Shown here: positions 13,500-26,090 of the stretch, piece by piece | How the letters are laid out: every line of letters begins with the position of its first letter | Numbering within the stretch: position 1 is the stretch's first letter | Assembly: GCF_021130785.1 (NCBI RefSeq) | Contig: NW_025776796.1 | Location: 434,001-498,000, forward strand | Length of the DNA: 64,000 nt | Reading direction: 5' to 3' | Source: Homalodisca vitripennis | Lineage: Eukaryota > Arthropoda > Insecta > Hemiptera > Cicadellidae | The notes under the pieces: generated by a model | Seen by the model: the letters and a program-made list of their open reading frames with translations, nothing else | What the model was told of the DNA's origin: nothing | Database searches by the model: none | Translations under genes and position numbers: made by a program

Positions 13500-15200
13500 C
13501 TAAACGGTGAGTACTAATCTTCCTGGCAATGGTTTAAATCAGCAGGTTGCCCAGTCGATTTAGAACATAAGCAGAGGGATCCATTATTCTCGTCAAACAC
13601 TCATTCTATTTAGTCATGAAACAGAAGTTTAATTACTATTAGTTACATTTAGAATTTTAAATATTAAAACAATGAAATATAATTTGCGTTTCTCTTACTA
13701 ATCACATTGATTGTATATTTGACATCTATCCTACAAAGGAAGAGAGATCTAGTGTAGGTTTTAGTAACCAACCAAGTAAATGAATATGTATAGACTATAT
13801 TTTCTTTCAAAGCTTATAACACTGTATTAAAGTTATTGGGTTGCAAAAAGTTAACATGAATTAATAAGGCAATACTAATATAGCCAGCTAGCACATACTA
13901 GTTTCAATTAACTTTCAATAATTAGCCTCATAAAACGCTAAAAAGATGCTTTAAACAATAAGTGAGGAAATACTTCTCACAAACAGCTGTATATTTTTTA
14001 TCAACTACGTAATAGTTACAAAATCAACATTGTTTTTTGTATGAAAAGTATTATTGATCACCTATTCTCCCTGGACTATTTTGTTAAAGAGATGATTAAT
14101 AACAGCTACAACTAAGGTTAATAACTTCCCTATAAACGTTGAAGAGAAATACGTTACAAATCGTGACATAATACGAAAGAAATTGAATGAAATAATTAAA
14201 AAAATATGTAAGTTTTCGTTATGAACTGTTCTATTGTTTGTGTCGAGTTAAATAGATGTTAAAATTAGGACGTAAACTACTGTTAAAACTGTGACGTCTA
14301 ACTGTAAAGAGTTACTCCGCCATGTGAGTTCTGATCCTGGTCCTGGTCCTGCATCTGGCTTTCGCATCTTGTAACTTGTGCTCCTCTGAGTGCTGAGTTA
14401 AATGATTATTAAAGGAGTTGATATTGATAAAATTAATATTTTAATTTGCTACAATTGCACCTATACCTGATTTGGTGCGATTACACAAATGTTTACCTAT
14501 TGAGATAGAGTAAAACTTACCTACGCACTTAACAATGATGAAAAATCAAAGTTTGAAGATACAGTAAAGAAACTTAGTGACGAAAAATTTACGTGAAAAG
14601 CACATTGTTTTTTTAAAACCAAAAAAGCCTTGTTAAAAAATTTACCTATGTACTGTACTATGTATTAGTACTAAGATAATAGTACTATGATAAATAATAC
14701 GCGATTTAAGGTTGGAAAATTACTTCCTATCCTCACAGAGGTAAATTCTTTCACATGATGTATTTTCTTTTTTTATTGAGAAATTTAAAAACATGTATAA
14801 TATTTTATATTTACAGTACTTATTCTTAGTCTTAGTTATTTGACTGTTTTAAATATAATTGAAAATGCTTTCCAATGGCTTTCCAAATGGCTTTCCAAAT
14901 TAAGACACAGTCACTAATTTACTGCGTCATTCCTATTACTTTAAAAAATCGAATAAAATTCTAAAAAAAACTAATCAATTCAAAAATATAATATTTTACA
15001 CAGGTCATGAACATGATGAAACATCATTAGTTTTAGAAAAAACCCTAAACAGCTATAAAACTTATGAAATCATTTTAAATTTATAGTATCATTTTATGTT
15101 TTTAAATACTATACATTTTCATGCGTACCTTAGTAATCAAAAGTATATATCATTCTAAGAGAACATTGGGAATTTAAAAATGAAAAGTATAGTTTTTCTA
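13500..15200 (+). repeat. Copy of the long host repeat (blocks c, f, i, j)
   Basis: Positions 13,600-13,690 match 48,500-48,590 (both TCATGAAAC followed by AGAAGTTTAATTA or CGAAATTTAATTA). Block c is at about 13,745, block f at 14,307 (GAGTTACTCCGCCATG, then CCTGGTCCTGGTCCTG), block i at about 14,740-14,860 and block j at 14,930-15,180 (AACAGCTATAAAACTTATG, matching 23,570-23,585). Blocks d and e are not clear. The order agrees with the 21.7-23.7 kb copy. Confidence 0.6.
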
Positions 15201-16979
15201 GTGTTGCAACCCAAACTACAACCAGATGTATGTTTTAGCTTTATGAAAAGTTTTAACTCATGAAGCATACTTGTTGCAATTTAAACTATCTGGGATTACC
15301 GATTTAAATCTAAGGCGCATTTCAAAATATTTTTGTACAACTATGTAAAATGATACAAACTGTAAAATTGTTTTATAGTGTTTCTTATATTTTATACAAT
15401 GATATTAGGATCTACCTTACCTAATTATTTCATTTATGCCTCTATGTCTATACGTCTCACTGCCCGCAAGTCTACATGTGTTACGTCGCATCTAGAATAT
15501 AAAATAATCTATACAGCCACTTTGGGTGAAGCTCTATTACTATGTATCATAGAAGTTACACATAATATTAAACATTGATTGAGCTGATAGCCGCATGATC
15601 TAAGATTTTGGAATTTTGATGTAAGCGTTGAAAAAACCTGTGCGTGACCATAGCACTTTTGTCAGTACCATCGACCTTGTATGTATAGATTCTCCTCCTT
15701 ATTCTATATTATAAGGTGAACCCTCACAGACTAGAAGCCCATGAGGATTGGCTTATTATTCCTTAAGAGGGGATCTGCCTCTCCTTATTTATAAAAATGT
15801 GTTAATGCATAGCATACGTTTTAACAATATAAAGAATCATAGCTGAACATCTATGCTACCAGATGTTAAAAGCTCAGTCTATGTACTTCGTTATGAACTG
15901 TGCTGGGAGTCTAAGTGTTAAAGGTGGCTTTTATCCTCACATGTGAAACTGTAATCGTTTAAATGCCTTTTGATAGTTGAATAAAGGATTTTACAATTCA
16001 GGAATAACTTTTTCGTTTAGCAATCCACTTAACGTTACAGTGGTTATGTCTAGTTAATACACACAATTATAATCAACTACATACTTCTGTAACAATCATA
16101 TTATACCATTTAATAATTATTCCTAACATGAACAACAGGGACTATACAAAAGATAGAGTTGTTTTAATAACTATAGTAATGTATTAAAAACGAAAAAATC
16201 AAACCTGACGCTATTTTAATGTCAGTGTACGAATTTTGGTTCTTTCATCATTGTCAAACGTAAATTATTACCTGTCTCATTTGTTTACATCTCAAAGCGA
16301 GCATCAAAGTTTAATAAAGTCAAAGCGATAAACGAAAGGACAACTCATGTTTCTACGTATGCTCTGTACACTTCGTAATGGAACCTGTGATGGTTCTTGA
16401 TTAAAACAGTGCTCCTCTCACGTGACTTGAATTGGGTGCGAAACGGAGATAGTGGTAATTGTATTTATTTATTTTCTTAGTTTTAAACATATAAATAAAA
16501 TAAAAAACCTAGAAGATAAAGACATTGTTACTACAACACGAAAAGATTTATTACAAATTATATTATAAGTTATGATTTAGGATAATGATTTTTGTTACAT
16601 TTGTGACAAAGCGTTTACTACTTTCTATTACCACGAAGTATTTCAGTTGGTCTTAAAATTGTTCCGGCAAAACGCCCAGGCGCGTTGTCTGGTGGTTCTT
16701 TCAAAATGTCAACACATGCCGTAAAATTTTCTTAGTTGTAATTGTTGTATCAGAGCAGTCCCTTTTAAAATTCTTAGTCAGTACAGGTTATAGTTATATT
16801 GCTCTGTAACCAGAAATAACTTTTAGTACTATCTATTTTTATAACGTTCAGTATGTAACAAAGAATTGCTATAAATACCAACTAACGATAAAAATCACGA
16901 TATACAAGATTTATATAAGTTTTAAATTCTGATTTATAACAAACAGTCTCCAAAAATATAACCAATAACATAGAGTTTA
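15201..16979. other. Intergenic DNA including repeat block k (about 16,240-16,480)
   Basis: The stretch has no supported gene. Positions 16,240-16,480 match 33,296-33,480: both contain CATGTTTCTAC, TGCTCTGTAC and TTCGTAATGGAAC in the same order. I treat this as another landmark (block k) of the host repeat. The 66-codon frame at 15,378-15,578 is AT-rich, has no recognisable motif and is not supported. Confidence 0.45.
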
Positions 16980-17026
16980 CATAAAAAAATAATAAATAAA
17001 AATCACTGAAAATTTACATTTTATTA

Positions 17027-17890
17027 ATAATGTTATTAAATTAACATTTAAAACAAATGTGTTTACTTGGTTTATTCAGATATTAGCTTGCTCCAGAAGA
17101 ATGCTCTTTTGATGTAGAACAGAGCTTTTTTTTAAACACAAAAACTCATGATATCTTTGTACCGTTATTACAGCACATATTTTAAATTTATATTGAGCTA
17201 ATACTTTATAAATTAAACAGCTTTTCGGAAATACTTGGTTTATTCCGAAATTCAAGTTCACCCAAAAGTTTACAAAATTTACAAACTTTTGATTCAATTT
17301 TCTTCAAAACTTCACACAATCGAACAAATCTAATTAAGAGTCTGATTAAAAATGAATTAAAATTAAAATGAAACTAAAAATTTATACTTCTCAAAAAATG
17401 GTTTAAATTAACAAAATAAAATAAAAGTTCTCTTCTCAAAATACTCAAAATCAATATAACACAAAACTTGATATTTACTTTATCACCAAAATATAATTCA
17501 CAAAACTTCAAAAATTTGAATTAAATTTTCAGACTCTGAAAGATGGGAAACTTTAGTAAATTATTTTAATACAGTATTATAAAATAAAAGATATTAACTA
17601 TACGCTGGTACGGGACTTACTACTTTGAAGATTACGGAGGTAGATCGCAAAATAAAACGCACTAAAAATTTTAAATACTTCAAATTGACTTTACCCACGA
17701 AAAATAAATTACTCTAAATCCCAACTATTGGGTTAGAGAAAGAACTTCAGCTACTAACTCGACCGCTACACGTACTCCTCAATCGCCAAGACACGACTGC
17801 TCCTCCAGCGAGCCGGGAGGAAAGCATCACCCGATACGTCACTGACCGATCAGCTGATTGCCGGTCCAACTGAACAAACAATGTCCCCGC
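17027..17890 (-). repeat. Possible solo LTR-like remnant (tentative)
   Basis: The left two-thirds is very A-rich. The right end, 17,760-17,890, is abruptly GC-richer and on the minus strand would start with TGTTTGTTCAGTTGG. An AT-rich body with a GC-richer U3-like end resembles the flank of the gypsy element at 45.0-46.4 kb, but I could not align the two directly and found no target duplication. It could also be a fragment of another transposon. Confidence 0.25.
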
Positions 17891-18359
17891 ACCGCGTCTA
17901 GTTAATAAGAGCCTACTTCCTACCGCGATTCAGCATAAATGAATTTGAACTATGGTACATCTTGAAATAGACATTAAATTATTAGTTACAGTAAAATGTA
18001 AATATTAAAATGTGACAATCGACTAAGATAATGAAAGACTATTATTTTACAACTTTATTTTGCCATTTCTTATCTGAATAGGGCTTTTGTGTTTAATCTA
18101 TGTAACAATTGAATAATATTACACGCTACGTCAATACAAGAGAATTAAATTAGAAACAGATTATTTCTAGATATATGAATAAAAACAGACCAAAACACTA
18201 CTTCTTTCTATACTAAAAAAACAAACAAATTAAATTTTATCATTGTAAAAATGTACCTGAATCAATAACAACACAAAGTAAAAAATAACACACAATTAAA
18301 CCTAATCTCCAATCATATGAATTGATCCATTTTTTGAAAGAGCAGAAAATAAGATTTAT
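17891..18359. other. AT-rich intergenic stretch
   Basis: Nothing recognisable on either strand. Confidence 0.4.
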
Positions 18360-18700
18360 AAATGTAAAAGTAACTCATACAGTTACTGTACGTTGTTGTC
18401 CTCCCACTGGACATCACATCGTGTTCCTGGAGATAGTTCTCAAATGACTTCTGCGAGATTATGGACTTTTAGGCGTAAAAATTAACATACAAAAACAGTA
18501 ATACACATAGAACCTTTTATCTGTTTCCATTGATGTAACTAGTTTTAATATTTATTGCTGTGTACGCTTTGCCTGTTCTCTTTATTTTCCTTTTTACTTT
18601 GCTTGTATAGTTCTCATTTATTACCAACATTCAAACTGATTCCTGCTGTATGATTATACACACTTACATTGTATAGCGAAATATTCTTCAAGTTTTCGAT
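18360..18700 (+). repeat. Partial copy of the long host repeat (blocks f, g)
   Basis: Block f at 18,366 (AAAGTAACTCATACAG, then TCACATCGTGTTCCTGG) is followed by block g-like sequence at 18,560-18,660. It lies 4.06 kb after the previous block f and 3.87 kb before the next. Confidence 0.55.
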
Positions 18701-19955
18701 TTGATGTACCTAACACAAGTAGTCTACAGTACAGTCTACTTTTAAATTTCCTAATAACATTTTTATAAATCACATATGAGTAGTAAGAATATTTTTATAC
18801 ACGCTTGACTCAGAATATTTAAAGTTTATTCATTGCTATCATATCGTGTATATTATTATTTCTTAGTAATATAACTGAATAACAGTTTTAAGAAGGAGGT
18901 ATGTTGTTAAGCATTACCTCGCAAAGTGCAGTTAATTTTAAGTTTACATCAGTCAGGTTTCCATACATGTATTAAAAAGGTTACATTGTTATTTAAAATT
19001 TATGAAAATAGTCAATACTACTTATTCAATATGTAGTACTATGTCATACACATTTTTTTCACTTTTCAGACAAGGTAAATTGATTAGTAGAATAAAATAA
19101 ATGGTAGGTTATAAGCATTATGTATATAAACCAGTCAATATTACTTGCGTAAAAGTTGCAATTGCTGAGGGTCATAAAAATTAGGAAAATTCACCAACTT
19201 CACAACATACCCAAATATTTTCTAATAGTACAATTTTTTGATTATAATAAAAAAATTGGTTGGATAAAACGTAAGATATTTCATATATGAATAATGATTG
19301 AAATAAATTATATATCAGAAAATAAACATATATCGGAAGGAGGTACAAACGTTTCTTCATTGTTTTATTCTTTGTTTGTGATGTTTTATCTCTGTAGATG
19401 TTATATAATGGTCATTGTTAATAGTCTAAGATATTAATATAATATATAAAAAATGACTGATTAGTTATTACAATATTTTCAAGACAGTACGCAGTACTGA
19501 AAGGTACCGGAACATTTTATTAACCTTGAACTGTAAAATTATAAACAAGGTGTATAATAAAAGATGATAGACCTAAAACACTATTTGATCACGGGATTTT
19601 TTACTTACTAAGACGATTAAAAGTCTTAAATATATGAGTTATAATAGTAAACCTAGAGTACAGTTTAATAAAATCGGTTAAAATAAAAATTATATAAGAT
19701 TTATATTGTTATTAAAATTTCATTCCTATCGAATATTTAATAATGGATAATTATGGTAATGGTTTTCTCAAGTAGGTATTCACCTACCACCAAACTATAG
19801 AAATCGCATATTCTGCACTTCTGCTTTTGTTTCATCATGACACTGAAAATAATTATTACTTAATGCTTAAACCCTCAGTATTACAAGAAACAAATAAGTC
19901 CAGTAATGCTTTGATCCTAGTTCAAATTAAACAAAAAGTATATTTAAAGTTCTGT
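18701..19955. other. AT-rich intergenic stretch
   Basis: I see no gene or clear repeat boundary. The region is very AT-rich with short homopolymer runs. Confidence 0.4.
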
Positions 19956-20900
19956 AGAAAAGCGCTCTGGTGTAAACTTCCGTAACTTATTGAATGAGTT
20001 ATAAACTATATACCGTATTTTGTACAATAAGTTCCACTCCATTCTTTGAAATCCTGAACGTATAACATTTCACTTTCTATGGTTAAGCGATCCTAATCTT
20101 AGCTGGTTTTCATACACTAGCTTGAACTATTTGTGAATATAAGGTCCTACAAAATACCGTAGGTATAGCTATGTGACAAACGTAAGGATATACTTCTCCT
20201 GAACAAATAAACAATTTTTATTAAGTATGCATAAACACGTAAATACTACTATGGATTAAAAAAATATGTTTCATCGAAGAGTAAAGAGATTCTCCCTGCA
20301 CACTTTGGGTACAGAGAGGATTAAAATCAGAGAAAAACACAAACTAGTCATGTTGCTAATTCCTATGAAGGCAATTTCGAGTTCGATTATAGTGCGTATC
20401 ACTGCATAAGATTTTGCTAGTCATTAGCGAACCTTTACATATTGATGTTAGGGTAAACAATTAATGAAAAGAGAACATATCCTAGGAGATAAATTTTCGA
20501 GCAATCTGAGTCGGAAAATATGATTTACGAATGTTTTGCTAAGGTGATTTACATAAACAATTAGTGGATAATTTTATTTTAGAAATTTGTGTATAGGCCA
20601 AAAACATTTAAGCTATTTTAACCCTAATAGCTTAACCCCCTGAAGTCGTTTTGTTAAAACGAAAATTTGCCAGATTTACAACAATCCGTAAATTTTAATA
20701 TTGTAGCATTTTAAACAAATGTTCATACAGTATATGCCAGAGATTGTAGGTATAACATTTATATTTATGTGTCATTATAGATATGTGCATGAGGTTACAT
20801 AGTATCATACAATCTGGTGTTACAGCATATCATCTATGCATGGGTATAACAAAATAACATATATTGCAATATGTCAATGTTTTCAACGCACGTGTAATAA
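19956..20900 (+). repeat. Partial copy of the long host repeat (blocks c, e) and block a
   Basis: Block c (GCTCTGGTGTAAACTTCCG near 19,965), then block e with its hairpin at 20,288 (GATTCTCCCTGCACACTTTG). At 20,720-20,890 is block a (ATGTGCATGAGGTTACATAG, TCTGGTGTTACAGCA), which recurs at 26,110-26,290. Here block a precedes the next full copy at 21.3 kb, just as it precedes the one at 26.5 kb. Confidence 0.6.
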
Positions 20901-21035
20901 TTTTGAAGTACGTTGAATTCAAAATCATATTCAGATTGAAATTTACACAATGTGTACGTTAATATGTTAATGCGTTAATAATAAAGAGTTAGAATATAAA
21001 TCGTAATTCAGCGTTTCAGTATGCGTATATTTTTT

Positions 21036-21240
21036 ATTGAAAGGTTAAGCTAATCCCCTTTCAAGCCTTATTCCGCCCATCCTCATAGGCCACTGGCCTG
21101 TGTCCTCGAGGATCTTATGAAACGGAATAGGGGGGTGAGTCGTTAAAGTTCAAGGTATTTGGTAGTGATGAAAAGTGCAGCGGTCACAGGCAGGATTCGA
21201 ACCTGCGCTATCTCTTAGACTGAAAGTTCCACGTCTTTAA
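21036..21240 (-). mobile_element. tRNA-derived SINE (5'-truncated)
   Basis: On the minus strand there is a tRNA-like segment with a good B box (GGTTCGAATCC within 21,190-21,210) and the end CTGCCTGTGACCG, preceded by an anticodon-loop-like part, but without the 5' half of the tRNA or the A box. It is followed by a non-tRNA body, so it is a pol III-type SINE and not a tRNA gene. The body contains nested inverted repeats on the + strand: TATTCCG (21,069-21,075) with CGGAATA (21,123-21,129), ATCCTC (21,079) with GAGGAT (21,108), and the core AGGCCA-C-TGGCCT (21,087-21,099). It lies between blocks a and c of the host repeat. No target duplication is visible. Confidence 0.65.
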
Positions 21241-23720
21241 TGAAAAATAAATTTAACAAAAACTCAGTTTAAAAATTATTTTTAATTTTCAGCCCATAAT
21301 TAGTGTATGATTTAATTTACAAGACCATTAGAAAGAATATTTTTTCACCTGTATTTTAACAGAATTGATTATTTTACGCTGCAACGTGAAAATAGCATGA
21401 GTTATTTTAATTATTCTAACGTTTCTATCTACATGAAAATTTATTAGTTATTCTTAGTATTTTATCTAAACACACAGTAGTCAGAAAAATAAAAACTAAA
21501 AGGAGCTAATTTCCTTATTATCATTTAAATTATGCTCTGCAATATTCTCCAAAACGGTTCATTATATGTTTCAATGAAACACTTATTGGACAAAAATTGT
21601 TTATTTAAAGTAAAACTTTAATACTTAAATATGAAAATTTAATCTAATGAGTTGTTTCTCTCACTTCATTTCGTTTCTCTCTTGAAATGAATGAGTGCTC
21701 TGGTTGTAATCTCACCAACTAATTGAATAAATAAAAATGTAAGACCATTTTTCTTTTAAAAACTAAACAATACCGTTTTCCAAAATGTTGTTTAAACTAA
21801 TAAACGTAAATAAGTTACGAACTTTATTCCTAGTCAACCAGCATTCCCTAATTTCAAATTTGATTCTATATTTACCCTACTATAAAATGCCCGAAAGATG
21901 ACTCTTAGACACCTTTAAGAAAATAATTCTATAATTAATATTTACACTTTTTATGAAATAATTATGAAGGGATCTTAAATAATTTAGAGTCTTTTGATAA
22001 AAACAATGGTAACTGATTCCTTCTGTACACTTAGAGTACCGAAAGGTTTAAAAACCCCAAGTTAAAATTTTTGTTTTCCTTTGTACACAAAGCATACTAA
22101 CGTTAATTATTGATTTCTGTAGTCTTCACGAAAAAAATAAATTCATCGTAAAATCCCTAAGAGATAGATACAATTTAACACCGTAAACCGGACTCTATAA
22201 GAATAATAGTAAGAGCAGAAACTTTGATTCTTAACTAATTAAAGTAACTCATCTAAGATTTTCTGACGTCCTGCGTGTTTGAACGATTTAAACGTTAAAC
22301 TGAACTGTGAAAAAAGTCCTGGTCCTTACCAAGCTTTGAAATCGCAATTGTTCCTTAATGTGCTTATCCAACGCAACGCAGTTTTAGTTCAACGAATTTT
22401 GAATTTATCGAAAACTTTGAAACACTGTTACTTTGCTGCTACTATGGATATTAAAATATACTAATATGTACTCTGTTGTATATGTTTCATCTGTTTCTTT
22501 TTTTCTCTTGATACCTTCACTTGAGTGACGACTAATACTATCATTATACTGATTCTTGTTATCACATTACTCTTATTACGCATATATACTCGTAATAGAG
22601 AGACAAACATCTTCCATTGCCCGTCTTATATTACCGTGTCCTTGATAAATTATCATAGTTTTGATCCAGTATCCAGGCAACCACTCGATATATCATCTTA
22701 TTGCTTATTAGTATGTCTGAAACTAAAATATACTGCGTAGGTTTGATCAAAGTTGCATTACAGTGCATGTAAAATTAAATTATACAGTTATTTAGGTTTA
22801 ACTAGTTACTACATTGATAAGTTATTAAATAAACAATTAAATATTTTGAAATTAGGTGAGGGTTGAGGATTCGAGATCATTTCATTTTATTTTCAAACAG
22901 TTTGCGGTGGTTTGCCTGTAATTATTAACTCTTGTATACGAGTGACAAAATGGATCCTATAACTATTTTAAAAGAAGTCTGCAATTATTAAACCAATGCA
23001 CGAACACCAGTAGGGTTGTCGTACTAGCTTTACTTGCTTTTTATAATTGTTGCATAGTTGACATCGATTACTCTCCCAGACTTAAACTGATTATCATTTT
23101 ATTATATGAAAAAAGTTATAGAATTGACATTTTATGTTTTTTTGAACTTTAAAACAAACTATTACTCATATTTCAATATAGATTTGGTATTGCTTATTAT
23201 AAGTATAACCACATTAGATTGATAAAAAAGGAGCTGTTGTATACTAATTTTTTTTTATTGAAACGGCACATCCGCACAGGACTTAAAGGCCAAATATATG
23301 CTCTCTTTTTTACTGAGAAACCACTTAAATTAAGAAAACAAGCTTTAAGATATCATAAATTTAAAGTATTTAGCTACTCTTGATTTTCAGATTAATTTTT
23401 TATATAATTAAAAATGACTTTCTCAAATTAGAGTGAAGTAATTTAATAAAAAAACTGTGTACGTATTGCTTTAAAACAATTAAAATTGAAACTAATATAT
23501 TTCAAAATTTTACATTCCAAACATAAATAAATAACATGGTAGAAATTCTTTTGCTCTAAAAATCCATTAAAGCTATAAAACCTATGTAATGTTTTAAAAT
23601 GTGTGATATTATTTTTTTAATAGATGAACATTGTTCATTTGTACTCAATCGTTTTGTATACATTATTAGAAGACCTGAAACGTTCTAAGATATTTTAATT
23701 ATATCTAAAATAAAAGGAAC
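21241..23720 (+). repeat. Best-preserved copy of the long host repeat (blocks c to j)
   Basis: Landmarks in order: block c at about 21,695 (GTGCTCTGGTTGTAATCTC), block d at 21,840-21,985 (CTATAAAATGCCCGAAAGAT, GGATCTTAAAT), block e with hairpin at 22,013, block f at 22,240, block g at 22,440-22,610, block h at 22,955-23,080 (CACCAGTAGGGTT), block i at 23,255-23,400 and block j at 23,420-23,710. All recur elsewhere in the same order and orientation. The short reading frames at 22,279-22,464 and 22,525-22,740 lie in blocks f-g and are not maintained in the other copies. Confidence 0.8.
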
Positions 23721-26090
23721 GGTGCAGAAAATATATTATATCTAGAAACTTCCATGTGCATTTAAACAAAAATAAAAATAAATTATCTGATACTCATACT
23801 ACACACAATTTCTACAAATCATGCTCCATAGCTACAGAATTTTATCTAAGATTCGTACAATTTAAACACGGATAATTTCATATTCTGGAAGTTTTATATG
23901 TTAACTAGCTACATGACCCTCGTGGCTATGCATGACATTTCTTTTTATAGAAAAACCGATACTCTTAAATAATTTTTTTTATTCATTAATAGACACTTCT
24001 AAAATATATATAATGATCACCGGAAGATATTCAAGTTAGTTTATCTACTTTTGAATATATATACTAAGTTTAAAAAATTATGTTTTAGGGTCTTGAAGTT
24101 GAAGAGTATGCAGTAAGATCTATGATTTTTTCTTTTACAAAGTCATTAAGATTGTTCGTCAATATGGTTTTTAAATATTCAGTGCAGTGGTAAGTATAAA
24201 ACTTATTCAATAAAGTTTCGTTGAAGGTTCCTTTTAAATAAGGATTATCTTTTACACTCTTTCGTCAGTGTATATGAACATTTAAAAGTGGCTTATCACT
24301 TTGAATTGTACTATGTTCTCATAAAATATAAGTTATAAATACTTTTGTGGCATAAATTATTGTATGGCACCATTAAGTAAATATACTAAAAGAATTTAAA
24401 TCTTAAAATTATATTAAAATTACGATACAAAATATTATTTTAAAACATAAAAATAAAAACTGGTTTTATTATCTGTAAATACCTAGATACAAGAAATAAA
24501 AACTATTAATTATTTGATTATTATAAATTAAGACTTTATCGAACCAAACCACTGAAGTATTATCAATGAGTTGTCTACAAATATTGAAATTTTTAACTGA
24601 AAACTCCTTGTATATATTTTAATTGGTAAATTAGTATAAACTCTGCTCATATCAGTTACACAATTAGTAAATCAAAGCCTAAATACAAACTTTTATTAGC
24701 TGTTTACATTACAAACTAAGTGTCAACACATTTGCTTTGACTGAAGTTACGTGTTTTAAATAAGCTGTACATGATAGTATAATAATATAAATAATAATAG
24801 TACCTTATAGTTGTTTTAATGCAACCCATGCATCAAAATTGATATTTAAGAATGCACTTGAATTCCTAGTATGTAATTGATTTAAGCGGCCCAAATTATG
24901 ATGATAATAAAATTAATGTACTACTTAATCTATCATGTCAGTTTAAGAGATTATATAATCGACAAAGATTTGTTTTTGGTTTATATTTTTGTTGAGTATA
25001 AGTTAAAATACGGAATGACATAAATAAGGATGAAGTAGTTCATACGAGTTGTGGCACAACCTTCATACGAGGCAACTATTTCATCACATAGTCTCATGGA
25101 TCGTACTAAAATAAATTAGGCAGTGGCTTTAGATATGTTCAAAAATGTTTAGGGCTGTAACTGCATTGAGAGTCAGTTCTAGAATCCTATCAAAGTCTGT
25201 ACTGACCAGTCAGATACATTGCTTGATGTTACTAAAGTTCACTTACACACAAATATTCAACCCCCTGGAAACGTTACAGCCACACCAAGTCAGGCCCAAC
25301 CTGCCTTAATAGCGGTTTGAAATATATACTTTTCAGTGCAAACCTCAAACCGAGTATTAGTGATAAACATTCCTGTTGTAAACAAATATCTATATATCTG
25401 TCATCCAGAATTATAAAATACGATTATCTCTTTTTCTCTCTGTGACACATCAAGAATATAATGGGGTATAGTACTTGATATTTTGCATGCAACCTCAGCC
25501 TTTTACACGACACGTAGTAATCCGTACCTTGTTCTGAACTATCAAAGGAACTGCTTACGCAGAGCCGGGAGTGGTACTTTTAGTTTATTATACTTTTGGA
25601 ATAAAATACGTTCGATATCTATACGAGTATATTAACGCATGCCACTCGATTTGAGAAGGTGTTAAATAGAATTGGCTACATTTATATTCAAAAACCCAAT
25701 GTGTTTAATAAAACAGTATAAAAATTGATAAAAGGAATCTTAAAATTACTAAAAAAAACCAATTTAAACAGATAACGTTAAACTGTGAAAAAGCTGGAAA
25801 TACTTCGTAAAATAATTATTTAAACACGTTTTTTTATGCTATTTCACAATATGATGCAAACTGCTTATAATTGTTTAGGAAAAAAATTTAATAATTGTTT
25901 TATTGTAAAATTTTTAGAGAATTTTTAAGATAATATGTCTAATTTATAATTAATTCACTTTATTATTAATAATAATACTGTTCTCTAACTTGAATTCTGA
26001 ACAAGCTATTCAATCGTAATTTCGTTAACATGAAAAACGATGTGACTTTAATTCAGGTTTCTTTTTTAACCGTAAAGTATTATTATATAT
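23721..26090. other. AT-rich part of the repeat unit without recognisable genes
   Basis: This is the interval between blocks j and a. I see no coding frame of substance and no RNA gene. The GC-richer piece at about 25,180-25,330 contains no motif that I recognise. Confidence 0.45.

Noticed and set aside
21180..21240. A tRNA gene on the minus strand
   Set aside because: Only the B-box half of a tRNA is present and it is joined to a non-tRNA body, so it is a SINE fragment.
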